A DNA stretch of 64,000 bases from Comamonadaceae bacterium (GTDB taxonomy: Bacteria > Pseudomonadota > Gammaproteobacteria > Burkholderiales > Burkholderiaceae_C), in contig JAABPX010000005.1 of assembly GCA_011391745.1 (NCBI GenBank), positions 1 through 64,000 on the forward strand, written 5' to 3'. The notes under the pieces are model-generated. The model had not been told where the DNA came from. It worked only from the letters and a program-made list of their open reading frames with translations, and made no database searches. Positions 21,108 to 31,353 of this stretch are shown piece by piece. Every line of letters begins with the position of its first letter. Position 1 is the stretch's first letter. Made by a program: the position numbers and the translations under genes.

Positions 21108-21392
21108 ATGCGCACTTCACTCGACATTCCGGACCCGCTGTTTAAGCACCTCAAGACCCGCGCCGCCCAAGAAGGCCGGACGCTGCGCGACCTGGTCATT
21201 GAACTGGTGGAGCGGGGCCTGAGCGCCCGCGAGGGGGTGGACCCACACAAGCGGTTTTTGGCTCGCCCCCCGGTGTTGCCAAGTCAAGGCCCCATGGCCA
21301 TGCCTGTCGGCCAAATGACCAATGCCGATCTGTACAACACGATCAACGAGGAAGACGATGAGCGAGCCATCCAACGCTTGGGGCGTGGCTGA
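21108..21392 (+). CDS. Antitoxin, VapB-like ribbon-helix-helix
   Basis: MRTSLDIPDPLFKHLKTRAAQEGRTLRDLVIELVERGL; overlaps the downstream PIN-domain ORF (21358). Confidence 0.85.
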   Translation: MRTSLDIPDPLFKHLKTRAAQEGRTLRDLVIELVERGLSAREGVDPHKRFLARPPVLPSQGPMAMPVGQMTNADLYNTINEEDDERAIQRLGRG

Positions 21393-21861
21393 GGCCTCGG
21401 CCCATTGGCGATTGGCATCGGGCGATTTGCCCGATGTGAACGTGTGGGTGGCTTTGTGCAGCGCGGCGCACCCGTTTCATTTGGCGGCCATGCGGTATTG
21501 GCAAACGGCCTGCGAGACCGGAACGCCTATGTGGTTTTGCCGTATCACCATGATGGGCCTGGTGCGGGTGCTGTCTCAGCCCCGTGCCATGGGGGCCAAT
21601 GCTTTGAATTTGACGCAAGCCATGGCCCTGTACCGGCAATGGCTGGAGACGCCCGCCGTGGGTTTGTTGCTGGAACCCCCCGGCTTGGATCACGCCATTG
21701 AGCAGCTGTTGCTCAGCCGGGGAGAGCCTCACCCTGCCCGCGTGTGGACCGATTTGGGCTTGGCCGCGACCGCCCAGAGTGCGGGGCTGCGCATGGTGAC
21801 CTTTGACCGCGACTTTGAGCGCTTTGGGTTGGAGCGTTGCCTGGTTTTGCAAAAGGTATGA
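21358..21861 (+). CDS. Toxin, PIN-domain VapC-like
   Basis: GDLPDVNVWVALCSAAHPFH...AATAQSAGLRMVTFDRDFERF: N-terminal D and C-terminal TFDRDF acidic residues of PIN nucleases; translationally overlapping with antitoxin. Confidence 0.87.
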   Translation: MSEPSNAWGVAEASAHWRLASGDLPDVNVWVALCSAAHPFHLAAMRYWQTACETGTPMWFCRITMMGLVRVLSQPRAMGANALNLTQAMALYRQWLETPAVGLLLEPPGLDHAIEQLLLSRGEPHPARVWTDLGLAATAQSAGLRMVTFDRDFERFGLERCLVLQKV

Positions 21862-21912
21862 ATCCAGAAGCAAAGCGCGGTGTACACCTTTGCAACCAAA
21901 GTGAACCACAGA

Positions 21913-22305
21913 ATGAAACTCGGATACACCATCATCTATGTTCCCAGCGTCAAGTCATCGCTTCAGTTTTTTGCTCAAGCGTTTGGGCTCGAACAAGGGT
22001 TTCTTCACGAGTCTGGCGATTACGGTGAACTCAAGACAGGCGAGACAACGCTCGCATTTGCGTCACACAAACTGGGTGCCATGAATTTTCCTGATGGTCA
22101 CATACGAGCCAGCGACTCCAAGCAACCTCTGGGAATGGAAATCGCACTGGTTACCGAAGACGTACAGCAATCTCACAAGTCGGCGCTTGCGTTTGGTGCC
22201 GCCGAACTATCCGCACCAGCAATTAAACCCTGGGGTCAAACAGTTTCGTATGTCCGGGCACCGGACGGTACGCTCATCGAACTGTGCACGCGAATCGCAC
22301 CGTAA
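21913..22305 (+). CDS. VOC family (glyoxalase/bleomycin-resistance-like) protein
   Basis: MKLGYTIIYVPSVKSSLQFFAQAFGLEQGFLHESGDYGELKTGETTLAFASH...WGQTVSYVRAPDGTLIELCTRI. Confidence 0.88.
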   Translation: MKLGYTIIYVPSVKSSLQFFAQAFGLEQGFLHESGDYGELKTGETTLAFASHKLGAMNFPDGHIRASDSKQPLGMEIALVTEDVQQSHKSALAFGAAELSAPAIKPWGQTVSYVRAPDGTLIELCTRIAP

Positions 22306-22350
22306 GCAGTCTTGCTTAAGCCTACATTGCAGACGTCGTCGTGGCTGAAC

Positions 22351-22824
22351 TTACTGCCCCGCCACCGGTCGCCACTTCAACTGAAAACTCACCGCGCCGT
22401 ACAGGCGGTCTTGGAGTGGGGGCACCAGCGCCACGTTTAAGCCCCAGTGGCCGCGCTCCCAGCTGGCCGTGGGGATGATCGCGGGGAACCAGCCGCCGCC
22501 GTAAGCGTTGGGGTAACCGTTGAAGCCACCGGCCACCACGCCCAGCTTGGCACCGGCCCAGGTCCAGGGTTGGTAATAGACGCCCGCGTAGTGCGAGTCG
22601 GCGTTGTTGCTGTTGCGAAACCGCCCCGCCGTGGCCGACCACGTGTTGTTGATGCGGTACTCAAAGCCCAGTCCTGGGTTGGCGTTGCGCAGGCCTAGGT
22701 TTGTGTCGAAGTGGGCCGAGTAAAACCCGGCGTTGACCCACAGGCGGTCGGCTTCAAACTCGGCGTGTGCCGGGGCCGTCAGCCCGGCCCAGCACACACT
22801 CACGACGCACAGCACACGGTTCAT
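22351..22824 (-). CDS. Small outer-membrane beta-barrel protein, possibly PagP-like
   Basis: Signal peptide ending PAHA, then GFYSAHFD...GLGFEYRINNTWSATAGRFRNSNNADSHYAGVYYQPWTWAGAKLGVVAGGFNGYP...PAIIPTASW...VSFQLKW; alternating aromatic strands. Confidence 0.65.
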   Translation of the reverse strand: MNRVLCVVSVCWAGLTAPAHAEFEADRLWVNAGFYSAHFDTNLGLRNANPGLGFEYRINNTWSATAGRFRNSNNADSHYAGVYYQPWTWAGAKLGVVAGGFNGYPNAYGGGWFPAIIPTASWERGHWGLNVALVPPLQDRLYGAVSFQLKWRPVAGQ

Positions 22825-22831
22825 GGCGTTT

Positions 22832-24133
22832 TCAGAGGCTGTTGAACACCTCAGCGGCGGCACGCACGGTTTGGGCGATGTCGGCGTCGGTGTGGGCGGC
22901 GCTCACAAAACCGGCTTCGTACAAGGCGGGGGCGATGTACACGCCACGCTCAAGCAGGCCGTGGAAGAGTTGGTTGAAGCGCGCGCCGTCGGTGGTCATG
23001 ACGGTGGCGTAGTTTTGGGGCAGCTCGGGCAGCATAAAGAAGCCGAACATGCCGCCTTGGCTGTCCACACTGAAGGGCACGCCCGCCGCATCGGCGGCGG
23101 CTTTGAGGCCGCTGACGAGGGCTTGGGTTTTGCCCGAGAGCGCTTCGAAGAAACCGGCTTGTTGGATTTCGCGCAGCGTGGCCAAGCCGCAGGCGGTGGC
23201 CACGGGGTTGCCGCTCAAGGTGCCCGCTTGGTACACACCGCCCAAAGGCGCGAGTTGCTCCATGACGGCGCGTTTGGCACCAAAGGCGGCCAGCGGCATG
23301 CCGCCGCCAATGACCTTGCCCATGACGGTCATGTCGGGTTCAAAGCCGGGGATGAGCGAGGCGTAGTGGCCTTGGGCGCTGCCCAAACCCACGCGAAAAC
23401 CGGTCATCACTTCGTCGAACGCGAAGAGTGCGCCGTGCTGCGTGCACAGCTCGCGGATGCGCTTCACAAAGGGCACAGAGGCGCGCACGAAGTTCATGTT
23501 GCCCGCGATCGGCTCGATCATCACGCAAGCCACTTCGGGGCCGTGCTCGGCAAAGGCGGCTTCGATCTGCTCGACGTTGTTGTATTCCAAGACCAAGGTG
23601 TGTTGCACCACTTCGGGTGGCACACCGGCGCTGGTGGGGTTGCCAAAGGTGGCCAAGCCCGAACCGGCTTTGACCAAGAGCGCGTCGGCGTGGCCGTGGT
23701 AACAGCCTTCGAACTTGATGATTTTTTTGCGGCCGGTGGCGCCGCGCGCCAAGCGAATGGCGCTCATGCCGGCTTCGGTGCCGGAGCTGACCAAACGCAC
23801 CATCTCGATGCTGGGCACGAGCTTGATGATTTCTTCGGCCAGCTCCACTTCGCGCTCGGTGGGCGCGCCGAAGCTGAAACCGTCCAGCGCGGCTTTTTGC
23901 ACGGCTTCCAACACGGCGGGGTGGCCGTGGCCCAAGATCATGGGGCCCCAAGAGCCGATGTAGTCGATGTACTGCTTGTCGTTGGCGTCCCAGAAATAGG
24001 CACCTTGGGCACGTTTGACAAAACGCGGCGTGCCGCCCACCGCGCGAAAGGCGCGCACGGGCGAATTCACGCCACCGGGGATGGTGCGTTTGGCGCGTTC
24101 AAACAGGGCTTGGTTGCGGTCGGTGGTGGTCAT
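22832..24133 (-). CDS. hemL: Glutamate-1-semialdehyde 2,1-aminomutase
   Basis: [82 protein letters not shown]. Confidence 0.97.
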   Translation of the reverse strand: MTTTDRNQALFERAKRTIPGGVNSPVRAFRAVGGTPRFVKRAQGAYFWDANDKQYIDYIGSWGPMILGHGHPAVLEAVQKAALDGFSFGAPTEREVELAEEIIKLVPSIEMVRLVSSGTEAGMSAIRLARGATGRKKIIKFEGCYHGHADALLVKAGSGLATFGNPTSAGVPPEVVQHTLVLEYNNVEQIEAAFAEHGPEVACVMIEPIAGNMNFVRASVPFVKRIRELCTQHGALFAFDEVMTGFRVGLGSAQGHYASLIPGFEPDMTVMGKVIGGGMPLAAFGAKRAVMEQLAPLGGVYQAGTLSGNPVATACGLATLREIQQAGFFEALSGKTQALVSGLKAAADAAGVPFSVDSQGGMFGFFMLPELPQNYATVMTTDGARFNQLFHGLLERGVYIAPALYEAGFVSAAHTDADIAQTVRAAAEVFNSL

Positions 24134-24147
24134 GCGGACAGGCTTTT

Positions 24148-25077
24148 TCAGTGTCGGGTGTTGTTGAGGGGAAAGTCGGTGCCAAGGGCATCGCCATGGG
24201 CATTGCTGTCGATGGCGTCGTCTTCGCCGCCGTCGTCGTCGTGTGCCCAAAACAGGCGGTCGGGTACGGCGTGGCCCATGCCCGGTTGAAAGCCCGCGTC
24301 CAGGCATTGGTCGAGGTAGGTCAGGGCCTCGGCGCAGGCGTTTTGCAGGTTGGTGCCTCCGGCGATCAGCGCGGTGAGGGCGGCGCTCAGCGTGTCGCCC
24401 GCGCCGTTGAAGGTGGCGTCAAAGCGCTCGTAGCGGGCGCTGGCCAACACGGTTTCGGGCGACGCCAAGTGGGTTTCCAAGTACTGGTCGGCGGCCACAA
24501 ACCCGGTGACCAAGGTGTAGGGCACACCGTGCACCGCCGCAGCACGCGCCACTTCACGCGGGCTGGGGGCTTTGTCGCTGTCCCATTCCGGCATAAGCCA
24601 GCGGCACAGCGTGCTGTGGTTGCCCACCAGCACGGTGGTTTGGGGCAACAACAGCTCGGTGCAGGCGTCGAGGTAGGTGTCGATCTCCACCTCGTCCCAC
24701 CACGACAGGTCGGGCATGTAAAAAATAAGCGGCACGTCGGCGTAGTCGGTGGCAATCGCTGCGATGGCGCTGAGGTTCTCGGGGTTGCCCACAAAGCCCA
24801 CTTTAAAGGCTTGCACGGTGATGTCTTCCAGCGCGCAGCGGGCCTGTTCGTTGACGGCGTCTTCGTCCAGTGCAAAGTGTTCGCGGATGGCGCTGGTGTC
24901 GCGCACATAAGCGCCGGTGACCACGGGCAGCACATGCGCCGAGGCGCTGGCCATGGCGGTGGCGTCGGCAGACAAGCCACCCGCCCCGCTGGGGTCGTTG
25001 GCGTTAAAGACCATCACACAGGGCAGGGTGGTTGGGTCCAAGGCGTCGGGTGTATCGATGGAGGGGATTTCAGGCAT
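24148..25077 (-). CDS. thiD: Hydroxymethylpyrimidine/phosphomethylpyrimidine kinase
   Basis: [60 protein letters not shown]. Confidence 0.9.
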   Translation of the reverse strand: MPEIPSIDTPDALDPTTLPCVMVFNANDPSGAGGLSADATAMASASAHVLPVVTGAYVRDTSAIREHFALDEDAVNEQARCALEDITVQAFKVGFVGNPENLSAIAAIATDYADVPLIFYMPDLSWWDEVEIDTYLDACTELLLPQTTVLVGNHSTLCRWLMPEWDSDKAPSPREVARAAAVHGVPYTLVTGFVAADQYLETHLASPETVLASARYERFDATFNGAGDTLSAALTALIAGGTNLQNACAEALTYLDQCLDAGFQPGMGHAVPDRLFWAHDDDGGEDDAIDSNAHGDALGTDFPLNNTRH

Positions 25078-25131
25078 GTCTGGGAGGCTCGATACAATCG
25101 CGCCATTCTAGATGACACGGAACCCTTGACC

Positions 25132-25305
25132 ATGAGCGATTCAAAGACCTGGATGTGCCTGATTTGCGGCTGGATTTACGACGAAGCTGCGGGCGCACCC
25201 GACGAAGGCATTGCCCCCGGCACCAAGTGGGAAGACGTGCCCATGAATTGGACTTGCCCCGAATGTGGTGCACGCAAGGACGACTTTGAAATGGTTGTGC
25301 TCTGA
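25132..25305 (+). CDS. Rubredoxin
   Basis: MSDSKTWMCLICGWIYDEAAGAPDEGIAPGTKWEDVPMNWTCPECGARKDDFEMVVL, two CxxCG motifs. Confidence 0.97.
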   Translation: MSDSKTWMCLICGWIYDEAAGAPDEGIAPGTKWEDVPMNWTCPECGARKDDFEMVVL

Positions 25306-25314
25306 GCACCGCAT

Positions 25315-26793
25315 TTAGGCCGCCGCGGCCTTGACCACCGCGTAGCGTTGTAGCGTGGTGGCCCGTGCGGCGGCGTGGTCCACCACGGGCAGGGGGTAGT
25401 TGTCTCCCAAACGCACGCCCGCCTCGGCCAAGGCCATGGGGCCAGTCAGCCAAGGGGCGTGTATGTCCTTGTCGCTTAAGCCTGCCAGCACCGGTACATA
25501 ACGCCGAATAAATTTGCCTTGTGGGTCGAATTTTTCGCTTTGTGCTGTGGGGTTGAAGATGCGAAAGTAGGGCTGCGCATCGCAGCCGCTGGAGCTGGCC
25601 CACTGCCAGCCGCCATTGTTGGCGGCGAGGTCGAAGTCCAAGAGCTTCTCGGCAAAGTAACGCTCCCCCCACGACCAGTGCAGGCCCAAATCTTTCACCA
25701 AAAAACTCGCCACCACCATGCGCAGGCGGTTGTGCATGTAGCCGCTCTGGTTGATTTGTGCCATGGCCGCGTCCACCAGCGGGTAGCCGGTGCGGCCTTC
25801 GCACCACGCCGCAAACAGCGCTTGGGCATTTTTGCCGTGTTCAAAGTTGATTCGGTCGTAGGCGGGTTTGAAGGCGCGCTCCACCACGTGCGGGTGGTTG
25901 GCCATGATCTGGTGATAAAAGTCGCGCCAGATCAGTTCGGACAGCCACGTGCTCGCGCCCGCGTTGCCCGTTTGGTGCAGCGGGTAGGCCACCCGCAAAG
26001 CTTGGCGCACCGACAGCGTGCCAAAGCGCAGGTGCACGCCCAAATAGCTCGGGCCTTTGACGGCGGGAAAGTTGCGCGCGTGGTCGTAGCGGTCGATGCG
26101 CTGCACAAAATCGGCCAGTAACCGTTGTGCACCGCTGGCCCCGGTGGGTAGGTGCAGCGCTGCATCCGGGCCGGCTTCAAAACCGATGTCGGCCAAGCTG
26201 GGCACGCCTGCGGATAAACCGGGCGGAACCGCGGCCAAGTGCTGCCCCCAAGGGCTGGGGTCGTGGTTGACCATTTGCGCGGCACCCAGCTGTTTGAGCC
26301 ACGCGTTTTTGTAAGGCGTGAACACCCCAAAGGGTTGGCCGGTTTGGGTCAAGACCTCGCGCCGCTCAAAAATCACGTGGTCTTTGTGGGTGTGCAGCAT
26401 GGTGCCGTGGTGGGCCAAAAGGCCCAAGACCTGCGCGTCGCGCTGGCGCGCCGCCGGCTCGTCGTCGTGGTTGGCAAACACGGCTTGCACGCCCAGCCGT
26501 TCGGCCAAACCACCGATGCTGGCCACTGCTGGGCCATTGAGCACGATCAAGCCGGTGTCCGCATGACCATGCTCGGCCCCCACTTGGCGCAGGCGCGCAT
26601 CGAGTTCGACCAAGCTCTCGCGCAAAAAAGCCACCCGGCGGTCCACGCGGGGCAGGGCATTCAAGATGTCGGTGTCAAAGACGAAGACACACCACACCTG
26701 TCGACAGGCCTTGAGGGCGTGGTGCAAGGCGGTGTTGTCTTCCCAGCGCAGATCGCGGCGAAACCACATCAGGCCTTTGTCGTAGGTGTTCAT
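25315..26793 (-). CDS. phrB: Deoxyribodipyrimidine photo-lyase
   Basis: GLMWFRRDLRWEDNTALHHAL; GRTGYPLVDAAMAQINQSGYMHNRLRMVVASFLVKDLGLHWSWGERYFAEKLLDFDLAANNGGWQWASSSGCDAQPYFRIFNP. Confidence 0.95.
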   Translation of the reverse strand: MNTYDKGLMWFRRDLRWEDNTALHHALKACRQVWCVFVFDTDILNALPRVDRRVAFLRESLVELDARLRQVGAEHGHADTGLIVLNGPAVASIGGLAERLGVQAVFANHDDEPAARQRDAQVLGLLAHHGTMLHTHKDHVIFERREVLTQTGQPFGVFTPYKNAWLKQLGAAQMVNHDPSPWGQHLAAVPPGLSAGVPSLADIGFEAGPDAALHLPTGASGAQRLLADFVQRIDRYDHARNFPAVKGPSYLGVHLRFGTLSVRQALRVAYPLHQTGNAGASTWLSELIWRDFYHQIMANHPHVVERAFKPAYDRINFEHGKNAQALFAAWCEGRTGYPLVDAAMAQINQSGYMHNRLRMVVASFLVKDLGLHWSWGERYFAEKLLDFDLAANNGGWQWASSSGCDAQPYFRIFNPTAQSEKFDPQGKFIRRYVPVLAGLSDKDIHAPWLTGPMALAEAGVRLGDNYPLPVVDHAAARATTLQRYAVVKAAAA

Positions 26794-26814
26794 GGGGCGG
26801 CTTAAAATCGGTGA

Positions 26815-27405
26815 ATGTCCGCTGATTTTGCCCCCATCAACCTGACCAATCACTTCTTGATTGCAATGCCCGGTCTCAGCGACGACTTATTTGGCCGCAG
26901 TGTGGTGTTCCTGTGCGAACACAGTGAACGCGGTGCCTTGGGCTTGGTCATCAACAAACCCAGCGACATTTTTTTATCCCACTTGTTTGAAAAAATTGAG
27001 CTGCCCATGGGCCGCAACGATTTGCACCAAACCCCGGTGTTTCAAGGCGGGCCGGTGCAAACCGAGCGTGGTTTTGTGTTGCACGAGTCCTTGTCTGCCA
27101 GCGAGGGCGAATCGATCTACGCCTCCACCCTGTCCATTCCCGGTGGTTTGGAGATGACCACCTCCAAAGACGTGCTTGAAGCCATGGCATCGGGCGCGGG
27201 GCCGCGCAAGGTGTTGGTGACCTTGGGTTATGCCTCGTGGGCGCAGGGCCAATTGGAATCAGAGATCACGGAAAACAGCTGGCTCACCGTGGCCGCCGAC
27301 CCGAGCGTGATTTTTGATGCCCCCGTCAGCGAGCGCTACGAACGCGCCATGGCTTTGCTGGGTTTGCAGTCTTGGATGTTGGCCCCGGATGCCGGTCATG
27401 CCTGA
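26815..27405 (+). CDS. YqgE/AlgH family protein
   Basis: NLTNHFLIAMPGLSDDLFGRSVVFLCEHSERGALGLVINKPSD; VTLGYASWAQGQLESEI. Confidence 0.96.
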   Translation: MSADFAPINLTNHFLIAMPGLSDDLFGRSVVFLCEHSERGALGLVINKPSDIFLSHLFEKIELPMGRNDLHQTPVFQGGPVQTERGFVLHESLSASEGESIYASTLSIPGGLEMTTSKDVLEAMASGAGPRKVLVTLGYASWAQGQLESEITENSWLTVAADPSVIFDAPVSERYERAMALLGLQSWMLAPDAGHA

Positions 27406-27811
27406 GACCGCCCCGGTGTTGCCCCCAAATTGCCAGCAGTTGTTGGGTTTTGACTTTGGCACCAAACGCACCGGCGTGGCCAGTGGCAACCTGATCACCC
27501 GAAGCGCCACGCCCCAGCCCACCATTGCCGCCGTGGGTGATGCCCGTTTTGTGCAAATCGGCCAACGCATCCGCGAGTGGACGCCGCAGGCCTTGGTGGT
27601 GGGCGTGCCCTACCACCCCGACGGTGCCCCCCACGAAAACACCGTGCGCGCCCAAAGATTCGCGCGCCAATTGCGCGGGCGTTTTGGTTTGCCGGTGTTT
27701 GAGGTGGACGAACGCTACAGCACCACCGAGGCCTTGGCCAGTGGAGCCAAGGACGCCGATGCCGCGTCGGCGTGCATCATCTTGGAACAGTTTTTAAGGA
27801 GCCTGCCGTGA
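27398..27811 (+). CDS. ruvX: Putative pre-16S rRNA nuclease / Holliday junction resolvase-like YqgF
   Basis: LLGFDFGTKRTGVASGN; VDERYSTTEA; located directly after yqgE. Confidence 0.95.
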   Translation: MPETAPVLPPNCQQLLGFDFGTKRTGVASGNLITRSATPQPTIAAVGDARFVQIGQRIREWTPQALVVGVPYHPDGAPHENTVRAQRFARQLRGRFGLPVFEVDERYSTTEALASGAKDADAASACIILEQFLRSLP

Positions 27812-28335
27812 GTCAGTCACCGTTGTCATCTGCTCAAGCTTTGCAGGCCGAGGCTTTGTACCTGAATTTGCTCGACGGCGTGCGTGCCTTGGTGGCCCAA
27901 AGCCCAGGCCCGGTGGTGCTCGCGGGCATTCCCTCAGGGGGCGCTTGGTTGGCCGAGCGCTTGCACCGCGACTTGGGTCTCAGTGGCTCGGCGGGTGTGG
28001 TGTCATCGAGCATGCACCGAGACGACTTTGCCCAGCGTGGCTTGTCGCTGGGTGCCCACACCGTGCTGCCTTTTGAGGTCAACGGGGCGCACCTGCTGCT
28101 CATTGACGACGTGCTCTACACCGGGCGTACCTTGCGTGCCGTCATCAACGAGTTGTTCGACCATGGCCGACCGGCGAGCGTGCGCTTGGCGGTGTTGGTG
28201 GATCGGGGCGGGCGCGAGTTGCCGGTGGAGGCGCAGTTTGCCGCGGCTCGGGTGCAGATGGGTGCCGATGAATCCTTGTCTTTGGCCCGCGACGCTGCGG
28301 GTCGTTTGAGCTTTGTTGTGGAGCGAGTCGCCTGA
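27808..28335 (+). CDS. pyrR: PyrR bifunctional regulator/uracil phosphoribosyltransferase
   Basis: PRPP motif [52 protein letters not shown] start at 27808. Confidence 0.93.
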   Translation: MSQSPLSSAQALQAEALYLNLLDGVRALVAQSPGPVVLAGIPSGGAWLAERLHRDLGLSGSAGVVSSSMHRDDFAQRGLSLGAHTVLPFEVNGAHLLLIDDVLYTGRTLRAVINELFDHGRPASVRLAVLVDRGGRELPVEAQFAAARVQMGADESLSLARDAAGRLSFVVERVA

Positions 28336-29294
28336 TGTACCAACGAAACCCCCAACTCAACCAACACGGCGAGCTCATTCACCTGCTCTCCACCGAAGGC
28401 CTGTCGCGCGACATGCTCACGCACATCTTGGACACCGCGTCGGGTTTTCTGGGCGTGAGCGACCGCGAGGTTAAAAAAGTGCCGCTGTTGCGCGGCAAGA
28501 GCGTGTTCAACCTGTTCTTTGAAAACAGTACCCGCACCCGCACCACCTTCGACATCGCCGCCACGCGGCTGTCGGCCGATGTGTACACGCTTGACATTGC
28601 CCGTTCTTCTGCAGCCAAGGGCGAGTCGCTGCTCGACACCATCGCCAACCTGAGCGCCATGGCGGCCGATATTTTTGTGGTGCGCCACAGCGAATCGGGT
28701 GCGCCGTATTTGATCGCACAACACGTCGCGCCGCACGTGCACGTCATCAACGCCGGTGACGGTCGGCACGCGCACCCCACGCAGGGCTTGCTCGACATGT
28801 ACACCATCCGCCACTTTAAGAAAGACTTCACCCAGTTGTCTGTGGCCATCGTGGGCGATGTCTTGCATTCGCGCGTGGCGCGTTCCGACATCCACGCCTT
28901 GACCACCTTGGGCTGCCCCGATGTGCGCGTGGTCGGCCCACGCACCTTGGTGCCTTCGGACATGTCGCACATGGGGGTGCGGGTGTGCCATTCGCTGGAA
29001 GAGGGCATCAAAGACTGCGATGTGGTCATCACCCTGCGTTTGCAAAACGAACGCATGAACGGGGCTTTGTTGCCATCGAGCCAAGAGTTTTACAAGAGCT
29101 TTGGCCTCACGCCCGAGCGTTTGCGCTGGGCCAAGCCCGACGCCATCGTGATGCACCCTGGCCCGATCAACCGTGGTGTGGAAATCGATTCGGCGGTGGC
29201 CGATGGGCCGCACAGCGTGATCTTGCCGCAGGTGACGTTTGGCATTGCGGTGCGCATGGCGGTGATGGGCATTGTGGCGGGGAACGAAGCATGA
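28335..29294 (+). CDS. pyrB: Aspartate carbamoyltransferase catalytic subunit
   Basis: [59 protein letters not shown]. Confidence 0.97.
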   Translation: MYQRNPQLNQHGELIHLLSTEGLSRDMLTHILDTASGFLGVSDREVKKVPLLRGKSVFNLFFENSTRTRTTFDIAATRLSADVYTLDIARSSAAKGESLLDTIANLSAMAADIFVVRHSESGAPYLIAQHVAPHVHVINAGDGRHAHPTQGLLDMYTIRHFKKDFTQLSVAIVGDVLHSRVARSDIHALTTLGCPDVRVVGPRTLVPSDMSHMGVRVCHSLEEGIKDCDVVITLRLQNERMNGALLPSSQEFYKSFGLTPERLRWAKPDAIVMHPGPINRGVEIDSAVADGPHSVILPQVTFGIAVRMAVMGIVAGNEA

Positions 29295-30607
29295 AAATTT
29301 TGATTCAACACGGTCGGGTGGTAGACCCCGCCAGCGGGCGCGACGAACGCGCCGATGTGGCGATTGCCGCAGGGCGCATCATTGCCATTGGGGCCGTGGC
29401 CAGCGATTTCGCCCCCAACCGCACCATCGATGCCAGTGGGTGCATCGTGGCCCCGGGCTTGGTGGATTTGTCGGTGCGCTTGCGCGAGCCGGGCCAAGAA
29501 CACGCCGCCATGCTCGAGAGCGAAATGGCCGCCGCCGTGGCCGGTGGGGTGACGAGTTTGGTGTGCCCGCCCGACACCGACCCGGTGCTCGATGAGCCGG
29601 GCTTGGTGGACATGCTCAAGTTTCGCGCTGAAAAGCTGCACCTGGCGCGGGTGTTCCCGCTGGGTGCGCTCACGCGTGGCTTGAAGGGCGAGGTGCTGAC
29701 CAATATGGCCGAGCTCACCGATTCGGGTTGTGTGGGTTTTGGCCAGGCCGAGGTGCCCATCGTCAACACCCAAGTGTTGCAGCGTGCCTTGCAGTACGCG
29801 GCCACGTTTGGTTACACGGTTTGGCTGCGTCCCACGGACGCGTGGTTGGGCAAAGGTGTGGCCGCCAGCGGACCCTTGGCCACGCGCATGGGCCTATCGG
29901 GCGTGCCCGCCGCAGCCGAAACGGTGGCCCTGCACACCCTGTTTGAACTCATGCGAGCCATGGTGGGCAAAGGCGCGGCGGCCCGGGTGCACATTTGCCG
30001 CATCAGCAGCGCAGCGGGCGTGGCTTTGGTGCGCCAAGCCAAGGCCGAGGGTTTGCCGGTGAGCTGCGATGTGGGTGTGCACAACCTGCACCTGACCGAT
30101 GTGGACATGGGTTACTACGACAGCCGTTTCCGTGTGCAGCCGCCGCTGCGCCAACAACGCGACCGCGACGCCCTGCGCCAAGGTTTGGCCGACGGCACCA
30201 TCGACGCCTTGGTGTCGGATCACAACCCGGTGGACAGCGACGCCAAAACCCTGCCGTTCGCCGAAGCCGAAGCCGGTGCCACTGGCGTGGAGCTGCTCTT
30301 GGGTTTGGCCTGCCGCTGGGCCGAACAAGACGGCCTGCCGCTGAGCCAAGCCTTGCGCGTGATCACCAGCGGCGCGCAGTCGGTGTTGGGCCAGCGTTTG
30401 GGCACCTTGCAAGACAGCGTGGGTCGCTTGGCTGTGGGCGGTCAGGCCGATGTGTGCGTCTTCCACCCCGAGGCGGCGTGGACGGTGCGGCCCCTTGCCT
30501 TGCGCAGCCAAGGCAAACACACCCCTTTTGAAGGCCACACGCTGAAGGCGGCGGTCCGGGCCACGCTGGTGGGTGGCCAGGTGGCGTTTGAGGCGTCCCA
30601 CGCATGA
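29291..30607 (+). CDS. Dihydroorotase-like protein, probably non-catalytic (PyrC'/PyrX)
   Basis: [31 protein letters not shown]...[16 protein letters not shown]; the zinc-ligating HxH of class I dihydroorotases is SxR here; ATGA overlap with pyrB. Confidence 0.9.
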   Translation: MKILIQHGRVVDPASGRDERADVAIAAGRIIAIGAVASDFAPNRTIDASGCIVAPGLVDLSVRLREPGQEHAAMLESEMAAAVAGGVTSLVCPPDTDPVLDEPGLVDMLKFRAEKLHLARVFPLGALTRGLKGEVLTNMAELTDSGCVGFGQAEVPIVNTQVLQRALQYAATFGYTVWLRPTDAWLGKGVAASGPLATRMGLSGVPAAAETVALHTLFELMRAMVGKGAAARVHICRISSAAGVALVRQAKAEGLPVSCDVGVHNLHLTDVDMGYYDSRFRVQPPLRQQRDRDALRQGLADGTIDALVSDHNPVDSDAKTLPFAEAEAGATGVELLLGLACRWAEQDGLPLSQALRVITSGAQSVLGQRLGTLQDSVGRLAVGGQADVCVFHPEAAWTVRPLALRSQGKHTPFEGHTLKAAVRATLVGGQVAFEASHA

Positions 30608-31353
30608 GCCCTGTTCGCCCCCGAACGGTCGCGGTGTGGCGCATGTTGCGCGCCACTGTCCACGTCGTGCACGGCATTTGGATCATCCGAACGCGCTTTG
30701 ATCACCAAAGCCCCGAGCAAACCGAGGCCACGGTGGCGCAATGGTCGCGCGACATGCTGCGCATCATGGGCGTGCAACTCCTGGTGCGTGGTCAAGCGCC
30801 CAACGGCCCGTGTTTGGTGGTGGCCAACCACATTTCTTGGTTGGATATTTTGGTCATCAACGCGGCACAACCGGTGCGCTTTGTGTCCAAGGCCGATGTG
30901 TTGCGTTGGCCCTTGCTTGGGCGGTTGGTGGCGGGGGCCGGGACGTTGTTCATTGAACGCGAATCGCGCCGCGATGCGGTGCGCATGGTGCAGATCATGG
31001 CCGAGCGTTTGCAAGCCGGTGACCGCGTGGCCGTGTTTCCGGAAGGCACCACCGGCGATGGTCGTGGCTTGTTGCCTTTTCATCCGAATTTGCTGCAATC
31101 GGCCATCGCCGCCGATGCACCGATCGTGCCCGTGGCGTTGCGGTACGTGAAGGCCAACGGCCAAGAGCGTCACGACGCGCCGGTGTTCGTGGGCAGCACC
31201 ACCTTGGTGGCCTCGATTTGGACGACGCTGCGCGCACGCGAGCTCACCGCCGTGGTGCTGTACGACGAGGCCCAAACCGCTGATGGACGTGACCGCCGAG
31301 CTTGGGCGCAAGACCTGCACAGCGCATTGAATCGCCATGTTTGCTGCCCATGA
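30604..31353 (+). CDS. plsC: 1-acyl-sn-glycerol-3-phosphate acyltransferase family
   Basis: CLVVANHISWLDILVINAAQPVRFVSKADV; VAVFPEGTTGDG (NHxxxxD and FPEGT motifs). Confidence 0.93.
   Translation: MSPVRPRTVAVWRMLRATVHVVHGIWIIRTRFDHQSPEQTEATVAQWSRDMLRIMGVQLLVRGQAPNGPCLVVANHISWLDILVINAAQPVRFVSKADVLRWPLLGRLVAGAGTLFIERESRRDAVRMVQIMAERLQAGDRVAVFPEGTTGDGRGLLPFHPNLLQSAIAADAPIVPVALRYVKANGQERHDAPVFVGSTTLVASIWTTLRARELTAVVLYDEAQTADGRDRRAWAQDLHSALNRHVCCP

Noticed and set aside
22300-22350. Possible integron attC site after the VOC gene
   Set aside because: No convincing GTTRRRY / RYYYAAC pair or long imperfect hairpin by eye.
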